A stretch of 64,000 nt of DNA from Thermoplasmata archaeon (lineage in GTDB: Archaea; Thermoplasmatota; Thermoplasmata; Thermoplasmatales; Thermoplasmataceae): contig JAJZZM010000024.1 in NCBI GenBank assembly GCA_021797555.1, positions 62,618 through 126,617 of the forward strand. Reading direction: 5' to 3'. The notes beneath the pieces were generated by a model that saw nothing but the letters and a program-made list of their open reading frames with translations, did not search any database and had not been told where the DNA came from. This document shows positions 26,579-35,683 of this stretch, in pieces. Every line of letters starts with the position of its first letter. The first letter of the stretch is position 1. The position numbers were made by a program, and so were the translations under genes.

Positions 26579-27588
26579 TTTAGAAATGAATTATAAACCC
26601 TTTTAATATTATCATATATCATATTTTCATCCTCTGAAAATATATACGATAATCCAAAGGTTGCACCGAAGCCTGTACCCTCTTTAACATAACCATTTTC
26701 ATAGTACTTTAACCCATTTATGCCTGAAAAATCTGTATTTGAATACATTACATTATCATTTACTATGTTCTTCATTAAATTATGATCATCATTCATTATA
26801 TATTTTGTTGTAAATACATATCTATTCTTTGATCTATTCATTAATTTATCTAATAGATAAACATTGGCCATCTGTGTACCGCCTGAATAAATTATGTTTG
26901 ATTTTTTAACATTCCTGCTTATGCCTATAGATAATGCCATCATATAATCTCCATATTCCTTTATAATATTATTATAATCATTTCTGTTTAATCTTATTCT
27001 TTTAAATGCTTTTTCAACCAAATCATTTTTTATAATACCTGGATTATCCTTTAAAGAACTGCTTGTCATATAATCATAACCCAAAGCCTTTAAAACGGCA
27101 TATGCAGTTGTTGTACCACCGGGGACGCTCTCGGCAATAAATATATATTTATATTTATTATCTATTAATTTTCCTATATATTCTCCATAATTTACCGCAT
27201 TTTCATAGTTTTCCAATGCAGTTTCCTCAGAAAATTTTTTTGCTTCCTTTAATCCTGTATATAAAAATGGGATTTTCGGGTATTCCATTAAACCTGAGTC
27301 TATTATTAATGTATTTATCTTTGAAACCTCATTTGAAGCCCTTGTAATTATTGCCGGTGTTGGTATGCCGTTGGATGTCATAGGTATAACATTATAGCTT
27401 AAACATTTCCCTGAATATATTATCTCTGAATCTAAAACCGGTGTTAGTTTTGTTAATTCTGGAGATTCTCCAGCTGCGGATATACCATTTATAGTTGAAA
27501 TTTTTGTTGTACCCGCTAATAATATATATAATACGTCATCCTTATCATTTATCCTTTCATATATCTTATTCCCATTTATAACTTCCAT
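26575..27588 (-). CDS. CobT-like nicotinate-nucleotide phosphoribosyltransferase (UPF0284)
   Basis: 337 residues. It resembles archaeal CobT homologues (UPF0284): LLAGTTKISTINGISAAG near the start, VPMTSNGIPTPA-like segment, ESVPGGTTTAYAVLKALGY (about 152-170), and YSGGTQMANV. This family is proposed to activate the lower base in cobalamin synthesis, consistent with cobD/cobQ at the other end of the window, although they are 35 kb apart. Monocistronic. Confidence 0.88.
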   Translation of the reverse strand: MEVINGNKIYERINDKDDVLYILLAGTTKISTINGISAAGESPELTKLTPVLDSEIIYSGKCLSYNVIPMTSNGIPTPAIITRASNEVSKINTLIIDSGLMEYPKIPFLYTGLKEAKKFSEETALENYENAVNYGEYIGKLIDNKYKYIFIAESVPGGTTTAYAVLKALGYDYMTSSSLKDNPGIIKNDLVEKAFKRIRLNRNDYNNIIKEYGDYMMALSIGISRNVKKSNIIYSGGTQMANVYLLDKLMNRSKNRYVFTTKYIMNDDHNLMKNIVNDNVMYSNTDFSGINGLKYYENGYVKEGTGFGATFGLSYIFSEDENMIYDNIKRVYNSFLN

Positions 27589-27772
27589 TATATGGTTATT
27601 AAAGATTAAAAATAAATTTTATCGTTAAAACTTCTTTATTTTCACTGAAGCATTTTTTATATATCATAAATTTAGTATTTAAATTTTTAAAATTAGCTAA
27701 TATAATTATATACACAAAAATTACAAAATAGATAAATGAATTATTTTTAATATTAAATTATAATAACCCTAT

Positions 27773-28429
27773 ATGGGAATCCCAGATATATTTATATCTA
27801 TTTATTTCAAAGAATTTAATGAAATGAAAAATGCATTTGATAAAAATAGTTTATCATTTAAAAGCAAATATGAAATAAGATATGATTTATTTGAGGATAA
27901 AAGTAAAGAAAATTTGATAAAAATATTAAATTTTTTAAATGAAAATAATGTTTTATATATATTTACATTCAGATCAAATAACAATATAGAATTAAATAAT
28001 GTCTATGACACAGCAATAAAGAATAATGCTCCTATAATTGATATAGATATAAATTCATTTAATTATAATAGAGACACATTCAAAAATTCGAGATTAATGC
28101 TATCACATCATGGAAATAATAATGATGATGTTATAAAAATTCTTAACAGGTTTATTGCTATAAATCCTGATATATATAAAATTGCTTTAACATACACAGA
28201 CAATGAAAAATTCATTGATGATTTAGATAAAATATCGAGATTTAAAAGTAAATATAAAATAAAGATCGCATTTATACCTATGGGAGAAAACAATAGTTTT
28301 TTAAGGATTGTTTCAGGTGGTCTTGTTTCAGATATAGTGTATGCAAAATATATTGAAAACACAGCTCCAGGGCAGCTATCAGTTGATGATTACAATAATA
28401 TGTTTAAAACATTTATAAAAATATCTTAA
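27773..28429 (+). CDS. aroD: 3-dehydroquinate dehydratase, type I
   Basis: 218 residues. Schiff-base type I enzyme of the shikimate pathway. EIRYDLFED near 35, FTFRS (about 64-68), the catalytic histidine in LSHHGN, lysine in KIALTY, and C-terminal SGGLVSDIVYAKY with ENTAPGQLSV. It supplies chorismate precursors for the trp operon found further on. Its 3' end overlaps marC by 17 bases, convergent. A TATA-like AATATTAAATTATA lies about 25 bases before the ATG. Confidence 0.94.
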   Translation: MGIPDIFISIYFKEFNEMKNAFDKNSLSFKSKYEIRYDLFEDKSKENLIKILNFLNENNVLYIFTFRSNNNIELNNVYDTAIKNNAPIIDIDINSFNYNRDTFKNSRLMLSHHGNNNDDVIKILNRFIAINPDIYKIALTYTDNEKFIDDLDKISRFKSKYKIKIAFIPMGENNSFLRIVSGGLVSDIVYAKYIENTAPGQLSVDDYNNMFKTFIKIS

Positions 28430-29039
28430 TTATGCCATTGGTTATAAGTTCAACAGCTATTGCAGTAAGCAATAAGCCCATTATTCTTGATATTACTATT
28501 GATCCGGTCTTACCAAGTTTTGCAAATATTTTTATGGAATACTTTAATAAAAAATATGCAAGTAAAAGGACTATAGCAACGGCAATTACAACGATAACCC
28601 TTTCTATTAATGTTATACCTGTACTATTAAAATAAATTATGGCTGTTGTTATAGACCCGGGGCCTGCCAGTAATGGAGTCCCTATTGGTGCTATTCCAAT
28701 GGCCTCTCTCTCCGCAGAATCATCTTTTTCGGCCTGTGTAATTTTTGTGTTTGATGTTTTTCCCTGAAGCATATCAAAACCAACCTTAAATAATAGAGCT
28801 CCTCCTGCAATTTCAAAGTCATATATGCTTATTCCAAGTATATCAAATATATATACTCCAATGAACATAAATCCAAAAATCATGCCTGATGCCATGTATA
28901 CACTTTTTATTATAACATCTTTTCTCTCCTTTAAGCTATAACCATCAGTTAATGATATAAGAATGGGCACAGCACCTATAGGATTCATTATTGCGAACAG
29001 TGCCACAAGGACAGTTACAAATAAAATTATAAGGCTCAT
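28413..29039 (-). CDS. MarC family integral membrane protein (UPF0056)
   Basis: 208 residues, six membrane helices. Family motifs: FAIMNPIGAVPILISLTDG at 16-34 and IGIAPIGTPLLAGPGSITT near 114-132. MarC proteins have a transporter-like fold with inverted repeats; despite the name, their transport substrate is unknown. Monocistronic on the minus strand. Confidence 0.93.
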   Translation of the reverse strand: MSLIILFVTVLVALFAIMNPIGAVPILISLTDGYSLKERKDVIIKSVYMASGMIFGFMFIGVYIFDILGISIYDFEIAGGALLFKVGFDMLQGKTSNTKITQAEKDDSAEREAIGIAPIGTPLLAGPGSITTAIIYFNSTGITLIERVIVVIAVAIVLLLAYFLLKYSIKIFAKLGKTGSIVISRIMGLLLTAIAVELITNGIIKIFL

Positions 29040-29273
29040 TTAAACAGTATAAACAACTTTTATATTAACTTTTAAAATAAGTTTAAAAATAAAACATTTG
29101 TCCTGGAGATAGTTAAGGTATTTTGCGAAATAGATGATGACAGAGTAATACTTCTATAAAATATAACAACTGCATAAATGGCATGTTTAAAGCTTATAAA
29201 TACAATATTTACATAGCATTTTCATATAGAAAGCAATAACTTATATTTACCTAAATTTGATAAACCATTAAAA
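29040..29273. other. Intergenic region before the TnpB relic
   Basis: AT-rich DNA with no convincing gene. An isolated ATGATGA at 29134 looks like a box C but has no box D partner. It may contain the eroded 5' part of the TnpB gene. Confidence 0.35.
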
Positions 29274-29567
29274 ATGTTTAAGCACATGAATTTAATAGAA
29301 ATAGGTATGTTTGATCCATCATCTAAAATGTGTTCAAAATGTATACATATAAAACATGAACTAAATTGTCATATAAGTCTATGTGATTTTACTATTGATA
29401 TTGATTTAAATGCAGCAATAAATATAAAAAATTTGTATTAATTAAATCTGGAGTATCAATGGGCATTGGCAATTTACGTTTGTGGGCAGAGGCATCAATA
29501 CATTATTCCCCCTGTAAAAGGAAAAAGTAATGCAAGCACACAGGTTGAAGCAGTAATTCCATTGCGT
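29274..29567 (+). pseudogene. TnpB (IS200/IS605-family OrfB) C-terminal relic
   Basis: From the ATG at 29274 a 55-residue frame encodes IGMFDPSSKMCSKC, then CHISLCDF, then DIDLNAAINIKNLY and stops at 29441. This is the C-terminal zinc ribbon and the third catalytic region (D-R-D-x-N-A-A-x-N) of TnpB, with the second C-x-x-C damaged and D-R-D changed to D-I-D. Further on (to about 29567) another frame reads VKGKSNASTQVEAVIPLR, matching the usual C-terminal tail of TnpB. RuvC-like residues upstream are missing, so it is dead. No TnpA gene is present. Confidence 0.75.
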
Positions 29568-29582
29568 TAGCCAGGTAGCATG

Positions 29583-31064
29583 TCACTTATAAGATCTGTC
29601 GTCGTTGTAATTATAATAACTGTAATATTCTCCTTTCTGTGAACCCGTGGATTCTTCACCAAGGGCATTATGCATGCTTCCATAATATTTCTTTATTTTT
29701 TCTTCCACAGGTACATATAATTCTAGGGCATCTTTAACATCAGACTTTCCTATTAATTTATGGTTTTTTTCAATAGCCATATCGCCTGAGGCCCTTATTA
29801 AACCCCCTAATTCTCTTAGCCTTAATGTTAATGCGTTGTTTTTATGGTTTTCTTTTGCCTTGCGTTTACCCTCCTCTATTATAAGGTCTGTTGCCTCTAT
29901 TTCCATATGTGGTATTTTGCCATCCATGTTTATTTCCTGTGCTATAAACTGTAAATATTTTAATCTGTTTTCTTTATTGTCTGGCATTGAGTCTTCCATT
30001 AAAATTTCGTAGCCATTGCCGACTATTCTGGATCTTAATGGGCTTAATATATACTGTAAATCCTCTATGTTACATGCAGCCACCAGAATAAAATCTGTAG
30101 GCACATCATCAACTTTCACACTTGCACCTGCACTTTGAGGGTTTCTCCCAACTATTGGGAATTCTCTCTCCTGCATTGCTGTTAAGATAAATCTCTGTAA
30201 ATTACCCAAATGTGTTATCTCATCTATAAATAATACGCCTTCATGTGCCATATGTATTGAACCTGCAATTACCCTTTCATATGGTAATGTACCTAATTGG
30301 GGGTGCCCTCCATATGGGTCATGCCTTACATCACCTAAAAGCTCTGTTTCACTGGCACCTGTTGCAAGTACGAAAGGATTTCTATCTATGGGTACTATTA
30401 CCTTGCTTGGGCTTTTCTTTTCAAGGTTTCTTCTTCTTTCAAGCGTTTTTTCATCTAATACCCTTATTTTATCGCCATATTTTTCATATACAACTATTTC
30501 TTCCCTGTCACCGATTTTCCTTGTTTGGGTTACCCGCTCATTATTGTTATTCACACCAAAAGCTACACCTATTACATTAAAAACATCATTAAATGGTCCC
30601 TGGCCATTATTAATAACCTTGCTGTTATTACAGTTAGGGCATATATTTTCAGTAGGCGATGAATAAAAACCACAGTGTGGGCATTTGTAACCAAGGCGTT
30701 CCGCAACATTCTGCGGTGCATCTTTTGGGTCTATTGCCACGCCTTCTATAGAATTCATTTCGTGCTTTTCCTTTTCTATTTCATCTATTGTTTTCACTTC
30801 TATAAATGGCCTTTCAGGGTATGTAGGGTTGTGTACAACCCTTATTTCCTCCTTGGGCCTTTCAATGTAAAATGACATTGCCTGAGCAATCATTGATTTT
30901 CCAACCCCTGGTGGTCCCACAAGCAATAGATTCCTTCTCTGCCTGGACGCAATAAGAGCTAATCTTACTGCTTCATTCTGACCTATAACCCTATCCAGCG
31001 GATTGGTCGGTATTTTAATATAGGATGTATCTGGATATTTATCTATATTTATATATGTTCCCAT
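29583..31064 (-). CDS. Lon-like AAA+ ATPase with zinc ribbon, no protease domain
   Basis: 493 residues. AAA+ core related to archaeal LonB: Walker A GPPGVGKS at 50-57, ATGASETELLGDVRHDP (234-250), Walker B GVLFIDE at 276-282, sensor 1 in ACNIED, arginine-finger region SPLRSRIVG, sensor 2 RLREL. Between Walker A and B there is a four-cysteine zinc ribbon (C128, C131, C142, C145) where LonB carries its membrane helices. The S16 peptidase domain with its Ser-Lys dyad is absent; the protein ends in a Tyr-rich tail (SYYNYNDD). It cannot be a Lon protease. It overlaps dnaG by 16 bases, so it may remodel replication or nucleic-acid complexes. Function inferred from context only. Confidence 0.85.
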   Translation of the reverse strand: MGTYINIDKYPDTSYIKIPTNPLDRVIGQNEAVRLALIASRQRRNLLLVGPPGVGKSMIAQAMSFYIERPKEEIRVVHNPTYPERPFIEVKTIDEIEKEKHEMNSIEGVAIDPKDAPQNVAERLGYKCPHCGFYSSPTENICPNCNNSKVINNGQGPFNDVFNVIGVAFGVNNNNERVTQTRKIGDREEIVVYEKYGDKIRVLDEKTLERRRNLEKKSPSKVIVPIDRNPFVLATGASETELLGDVRHDPYGGHPQLGTLPYERVIAGSIHMAHEGVLFIDEITHLGNLQRFILTAMQEREFPIVGRNPQSAGASVKVDDVPTDFILVAACNIEDLQYILSPLRSRIVGNGYEILMEDSMPDNKENRLKYLQFIAQEINMDGKIPHMEIEATDLIIEEGKRKAKENHKNNALTLRLRELGGLIRASGDMAIEKNHKLIGKSDVKDALELYVPVEEKIKKYYGSMHNALGEESTGSQKGEYYSYYNYNDDRSYK

Positions 31065-32350
31065 GTAACCACCCTTATATCATCCGGTTTTTTTGTTACA
31101 TGACCCATTTTCATGCCGTATATATTTTTTATTCCAAGGTTATATGCTATATCTATAAATCTCTGTGATATAACACCACCTGTTATTACTGTAATTCCAT
31201 TTTTAACATTCTGTATTAATTCTGCTGCATCAGAAACCGGATATCTAGCTATAGGATTTGAACTATCATCATATATTTCCATTGCCTTGCTTTCATACAA
31301 TTCATTTAATTTATTTCTTATAAATCTCGGGTCATTTATATCCTTAAGCTCCTCAATGGTTGAAACCGATGTTTCTGATTTATTAATTATTTCCTTTTTA
31401 CCGTTATTGTTCCCTGTATTTTTTTCACTGTTTTCTATTTTGTTTTCGCTTTTACTTTCTATTTTAACATTCTCATTGTTTTTAGTTATTTTTTCATTAA
31501 ATTCCTTTAATTCTTCTATCATCCCATGCGATTCTAAATACTGTTCAACAGGTGTTTTATATTTTAATGCTTTAACTATTTGTTTGTATGTCAATTCCTC
31601 TACTTCTGTTCCTGGAGGCGCCCTTGCTATGAAATCAACATCTGCTACCTGCAGCATTTCCTTTATTATTAACTCTCCTCCGTGGTCACCGTCAACAAAT
31701 AAAGTTACAGTCCTTGATTTTGACAGTTCTTTTACAGCCTTGGGCACATTAGTTCCCTGCACAGCTATAGTATTCTTTATTCCATATTTTAATAAATTTA
31801 AAACATCATTTCTTCCTTCAACAACTATTATGGAATCAGATGTATTTATCATGGGGCCTGCAGGTAAGTGTTCTTCACTATATGATATTATCTCCTTTTT
31901 CTCCACATCTTCCCTTACAGACTGTATTATACTTTCACTCAGGCTTTTTCCATTATTACCCATGTTTTTATATAATTCCTCTGCCCTCTGTATTACTTTA
32001 TCTCTTTTATTTACCCTTACGTCTTCTATGTTTTCTATCTCAACCTTAGCTTTGCATGGTCCTATTCTATCTATTGTTTCAAGCGCCGCAGCAAGTATAG
32101 AGCTTTCTACCTGATCAAGCCCAGAAGGTATCAGAGCAAAACCCTCTGTTCTACCCTTCTTCGTATCAATATCCACTTCTATTCTACCTATTTTGCCACT
32201 CTTCTGTAAATCCCTTAAATCTAATTCATCACCAAGTAAGCCCTCGGTCTGGCCAAATATAGCACCTACAATGTCTGGTTTTTCAACGACACCGTCTGTA
32301 ATTATTTTGGCTTTGATAAGATATTTTGTTATGTTTGGATCGACATTCAT
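31049..32350 (-). CDS. dnaG: Archaeal DnaG primase-like protein (TOPRIM)
   Basis: 433 residues from the ATG at 32350. TOPRIM domain: DSIIVVEGRNDVLNLL (about 165-180) and TLFVDGDHGG (about 214-223). N-terminal region IFGQTEGLLGDELDLRDLQ is typical of archaeal DnaG, which also belongs to the exosome. A charged low-complexity linker (about 285-325) leads to a C-terminal domain. Three starts compete (GTG 32359, ATG 32353, ATG 32350); GGTGA five bases before 32350 favours the last. First gene of an operon with the Lon-like ATPase. Confidence 0.94.
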   Translation of the reverse strand: MNVDPNITKYLIKAKIITDGVVEKPDIVGAIFGQTEGLLGDELDLRDLQKSGKIGRIEVDIDTKKGRTEGFALIPSGLDQVESSILAAALETIDRIGPCKAKVEIENIEDVRVNKRDKVIQRAEELYKNMGNNGKSLSESIIQSVREDVEKKEIISYSEEHLPAGPMINTSDSIIVVEGRNDVLNLLKYGIKNTIAVQGTNVPKAVKELSKSRTVTLFVDGDHGGELIIKEMLQVADVDFIARAPPGTEVEELTYKQIVKALKYKTPVEQYLESHGMIEELKEFNEKITKNNENVKIESKSENKIENSEKNTGNNNGKKEIINKSETSVSTIEELKDINDPRFIRNKLNELYESKAMEIYDDSSNPIARYPVSDAAELIQNVKNGITVITGGVISQRFIDIAYNLGIKNIYGMKMGHVTKKPDDIRVVTWEHI

Positions 32351-32380
32351 CATTATCACCGTTACTTTTATTAATTATCT

Positions 32381-32403
32381 TATGATAATTTTTCATTATC
32401 ATA
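32381..32403. promoter_or_regulatory. Perfect inverted repeat upstream of dnaG
   Basis: TATGATAAT (32381-32389) and ATTATCATA (32395-32403) form a perfect 9-base inverted repeat with a TTTTC loop. It lies about 30 bases upstream of the dnaG start. It may be an operator or an RNA hairpin in the leader. Confidence 0.35.
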
Positions 32404-32612
32404 TAATGTTATGTTTAAAATGTATATAACCTATTCGTTATAATATATTCTATATTAATGTTATATAAAAATTTAACCAGTATACTACCGTGGCTATAAT
32501 TATAAGCCATAAAAATATCTTTAATTAATTGCAAGTTTAATATACCATATTTATTCTTATAATTTGGATTAATTGAAAAAATTAAAATAATGCATAACTA
32601 TTATTAAAGTGA

Positions 32613-33626
32613 ATGATTAGATTTGGAGTAGCGGGTATACCCCTGACAAGCAAAGGGCGAACTTATATAGATTCTATTGAAAGTGTTGCAAATCTTGGTC
32701 TTAACTCACTGGAAGTTCAGCTTTTAAGAGTAAATGTAAGTGAAAATCCGGCCATGGAATACGCCGATATGTATCCACGTGAGGTTGAGGATTCTATAAT
32801 AGTTGATGTTTTGAGGCCTGATGAAAACGGTAATTATGAAAGTATTGGAACTGATAAAAAAATAGAGGAAGATGATATTGTTCAGGAACTATTCTGGAAC
32901 ATGGCAAGGAATTATGATGATTTAAATGATGGAAAACAGATTGCGGAAGAACTTGATGTAAACATATCAATGCATGCTCCATATTATATGGATTTATTAA
33001 ATGGTGGGGAAATGGCAGAAAAATCGTTGAACCATATAAGGTGGTCATTATTAATAGGAAAAGCCATGGGTGCAAAAAGGATAATAACACATACGGGCTT
33101 TTACTGCAAAAGAAAATCAGATAGCACAAAAAAAGCACTTAAAATATATGCAGACCTGGCAAAGGAATTTCCACACGATATGGGGTATCCATATATAGGT
33201 GTAGAATCATCAGGCAAGAAAGATTTATTCGGTACACAGAAGGAACTCTTCTATCTTGCAGATAGAATCCCGGATGTTGAACCAATACTTAATTTTCCAC
33301 ATATACATTCTGTAAACAACGGTTCCTTAATTGAAACAAAGAATTTTGAGGATGTTATTTCATCATTTTCAAAATATGCAAAGGGGGATCTATACACGGA
33401 ATTTGGTGGTGTGGACTACAGCAATGGTAACGAATTAAAGATCACGGCAATAAAGCATGGTGATTTAAAATTTGAAACGCTGTCCGAGGTTATTGCAAAC
33501 ATAGAAAATGATATGACCATAATATCGATGTCACCATTATTAGAACATGATGCACAGTATATGGAATTAATGTACTGGCGTGCATTATCAAAAAAATACC
33601 AGAAAAAATTTGCAAAAAAAATATAG
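32613..33626 (+). CDS. Endonuclease IV-like TIM-barrel protein (AP endonuclease family 2)
   Basis: 337 residues. Metal-binding residues of the Nfo/xylose-isomerase-like barrel: histidine in NISMHAPYYMDL (about 115-126), THTGFY (about 169-174), glutamate in IGVESSG, histidines in FPHIHS (about 230-235), and a late HDAQY. An insertion of acidic residues (about 75-100, after ADMYPREVEDS) is unusual. It may cleave DNA at abasic sites, but the length and insertion leave sugar-isomerase-like roles open. First of three genes on this strand. Confidence 0.75.
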   Translation: MIRFGVAGIPLTSKGRTYIDSIESVANLGLNSLEVQLLRVNVSENPAMEYADMYPREVEDSIIVDVLRPDENGNYESIGTDKKIEEDDIVQELFWNMARNYDDLNDGKQIAEELDVNISMHAPYYMDLLNGGEMAEKSLNHIRWSLLIGKAMGAKRIITHTGFYCKRKSDSTKKALKIYADLAKEFPHDMGYPYIGVESSGKKDLFGTQKELFYLADRIPDVEPILNFPHIHSVNNGSLIETKNFEDVISSFSKYAKGDLYTEFGGVDYSNGNELKITAIKHGDLKFETLSEVIANIENDMTIISMSPLLEHDAQYMELMYWRALSKKYQKKFAKKI

Positions 33627-33634
33627 GTGAAATT

Positions 33635-33928
33635 ATGAGAGAATACCCTGTGAAAAAAACAATAAAAATGAGTAATGATTACATTATAGATGTATTAAAA
33701 TCAGAAGTAGGCAATTATACAGTTTCAAACGGACATATAATATCATCATTTCCGGGCTTAAAAAAGCTTGAGGTATGGGCAGATGGCAAGAAATTATATA
33801 TGGAAACAGAAACAGATACTGAATATAAGAATCCATCCGAAACAATAAGAAAATTTAATGATTTGCTGGAAAAATTAACCGGCTATAATTCCAAGGAAAG
33901 AAAAAAATTTTTTTCAAAGTTAAAATAA
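33635..33928 (+). CDS. Small conserved protein, DUF5611-like
   Basis: 97 residues, alpha/beta, no cysteine. It starts 8 bases after the endonuclease IV-like gene with GGTGA four bases before the ATG, so it is in the same operon. Features: ISSFPGLKKLEVWADGKKLYM (two strands), TETDTEYKNPSETIRKFNDLL. It resembles DUF5611 proteins of Thermoplasmata from memory; no function known. Confidence 0.7.
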   Translation: MREYPVKKTIKMSNDYIIDVLKSEVGNYTVSNGHIISSFPGLKKLEVWADGKKLYMETETDTEYKNPSETIRKFNDLLEKLTGYNSKERKKFFSKLK

Positions 33929-33962
33929 TAAAATTTAAAACCATATTATACATATCATTTTT

Positions 33963-34331
33963 ATGGGAAATGATAAGTTGTATATACTATACATTCTAAT
34001 AAGTGCGGTATCCTTGTTTTTTTTAATAGTATCAATAAACGGCCTTGTTTTTAGGAATGCAGTTATAATGGCACATGTGGGAATTTTGGATGGGATAGGA
34101 TCATGGGAGTACTGGGTATTGATAGTATCTTTTATAGCTTTTATATATTTTGTATATCTGGCAATAACTAATATTAACGATATTAAAAAATTTAAAGATA
34201 TGATTAACAGTGAAAGCAAGAAAACATTTTTAGAAAATTTACCAGATTTAGAAAGGATATCAAAAAAGTTCGGAGAAAAATATAAAGATAATTTAAAGGA
34301 TGCAAAGCATAAATGGGGTATAAAAAGATAA
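33963..34331 (+). CDS. Small membrane protein of unknown function
   Basis: 122 residues. Two helices (about 7-29 and 44-66) followed by a soluble, charged C-terminal part (about 70-122) predicted to be helical and cytoplasmic. No family recognised. Its stop abuts the convergent speE stop with no spacing. Confidence 0.7.
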   Translation: MGNDKLYILYILISAVSLFFLIVSINGLVFRNAVIMAHVGILDGIGSWEYWVLIVSFIAFIYFVYLAITNINDIKKFKDMINSESKKTFLENLPDLERISKKFGEKYKDNLKDAKHKWGIKR

Positions 34332-35153
34332 TTAGATTATTATTTTCTTAACAAATTCAGGTAGATAAAATGAGCCCGCTAAAATATCTTTATTAAAATA
34401 TGTGCCATTAATTACATTTTCATCCCTTATTTTAAAAGCTCTTTCGGATGCCATTGTAAATGACCACAGTCCACTCGGGTATGTTGGTATAAATGCCAGA
34501 TATGTTTTTACATTACTAAATACACCTGAAAGACCTTTGTATGCCAATGATAATGCCTTTTCCTGGTAATAAGGTGAACCTGACTGTGTTACAGCAATAC
34601 CACCGTCAGTTAAATGGTTTTTGATATCATTATAAAATTCCTTTGAGAATAAACCCTCAGCAGGTCCAACAGGATCTGTTGAATCTATTATTATTCTGTC
34701 AAATTTTTCATTGCTATTTTTAATATATTTTATACCATCGCCTATAATTAATTTTACCCTTTTATCATCAAAGGATGATGCTATTTCCGGAAAATATTTC
34801 CTTGAAACCTCGACAACATTTCTGTCTATTTCAGCATTTACGATATTTTTAAAATTGAGTTTTAATAACCTCTTTGCTGCCCCACCATCGCCACCACCGA
34901 TAATCAATGCAGTTTCTGGTTTTGTATTAAAATAGTATGGCAACATTGTTATCATTTCATGGTATATGTATTCATCTCTTTCCGTTAACTGAACTGTACC
35001 GTCTATTGATAATAATTTTCCAAAGTCATATGTATCAAATAAATCTATTCTCTGATAATCTGTTTTAATTGATAATAGCTGGTCTTTTACCCTGAACGAT
35101 AGCTGTAAATTATCTGAATATCTCTCTGAAAACCAATTCTCTATTAATCTCAT
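34332..35153 (-). CDS. speE: Spermidine synthase (polyamine aminopropyltransferase)
   Basis: 273 residues. Class I methyltransferase-like fold: [16 protein letters not shown] (about 85-100) binds decarboxylated SAM; catalytic aspartate in [18 protein letters not shown] (about 154-171); N-terminal [19 protein letters not shown] fits the family. It transfers aminopropyl from decarboxylated SAM to putrescine or agmatine. No SAM decarboxylase gene is in the window. ATG start; monocistronic. Confidence 0.95.
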   Translation of the reverse strand: MRLIENWFSERYSDNLQLSFRVKDQLLSIKTDYQRIDLFDTYDFGKLLSIDGTVQLTERDEYIYHEMITMLPYYFNTKPETALIIGGGDGGAAKRLLKLNFKNIVNAEIDRNVVEVSRKYFPEIASSFDDKRVKLIIGDGIKYIKNSNEKFDRIIIDSTDPVGPAEGLFSKEFYNDIKNHLTDGGIAVTQSGSPYYQEKALSLAYKGLSGVFSNVKTYLAFIPTYPSGLWSFTMASERAFKIRDENVINGTYFNKDILAGSFYLPEFVKKIII

Positions 35154-35330
35154 AACTCATTATATTTATAATATATATAATTTTTATTAAACATTTTTTC
35201 CTTTATTATTTATCTAATTCTTTTTATTAAATTTTTTGAATATAGGATAAATTAGTGAAATCAATGATTTATTAAAAATTGAATCGAAAGATTTTAATAC
35301 ATCTGTATATATTATGGTATTGGTGAAAAA

Positions 35331-35603
35331 ATGGTTGGAATAAGTGAATTATCAAAAACAGTAGCCAAGAAAACCGGAATAACACAGAAGAAAGCAGCAG
35401 ATGTTATAACAGAGTTCCTGAATGAAACAGTTTCAGAAGTAGACAAGGGATCAAAAATAAATCTGGCTGGCTTTGGAATTTTTGAAAGAAAAAAACAGAG
35501 TGCAAGAACAGCAAGAAATCCTCAGACAAGAGCCGAAATAAAGGTTCCAGCAAAGGAAAAGTTTGTGTTCCGTGCATCATCAAAAATAAAATACAAGGAT
35601 TAA
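35331..35603 (+). CDS. HU-family histone-like DNA-binding protein (HTa)
   Basis: 90 residues. Bacterial-type HU fold: helices ISELSKTVAKKTGITQKKA, INLAGFGIFERKKQSAR, arms with TARNPQTRAEIKVPAKE containing the RNP intercalation motif at 64-66 region, and FRASSKIKY. Thermoplasmatales acquired this from bacteria and use it as the main chromatin protein, in place of archaeal histones. GGTGA five bases before the ATG, and TTTTAATAC at about 35291 supplies a TATA box, giving a short leader and likely high expression. Confidence 0.96.
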   Translation: MVGISELSKTVAKKTGITQKKAADVITEFLNETVSEVDKGSKINLAGFGIFERKKQSARTARNPQTRAEIKVPAKEKFVFRASSKIKYKD

Positions 35604-35683
35604 AATTAATAATCTATTTATTAAATTTTTATATTTATTTTTTATTGATTATAGATTAAAATATTAAATAATAATATAGTTTT

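Noticed and set aside
29131-29160. Second C/D box sRNA candidate (ATGATGA at 29134)
   Set aside because: No CTGA box D within about 70 bases downstream and no C'/D' pair or terminal stem.
31113-32114. 333-codon plus-strand frame antisense to dnaG
   Set aside because: Ser/Phe/Leu-rich shadow of the charged DnaG sequence; DnaG motifs on the other strand are unmistakable.
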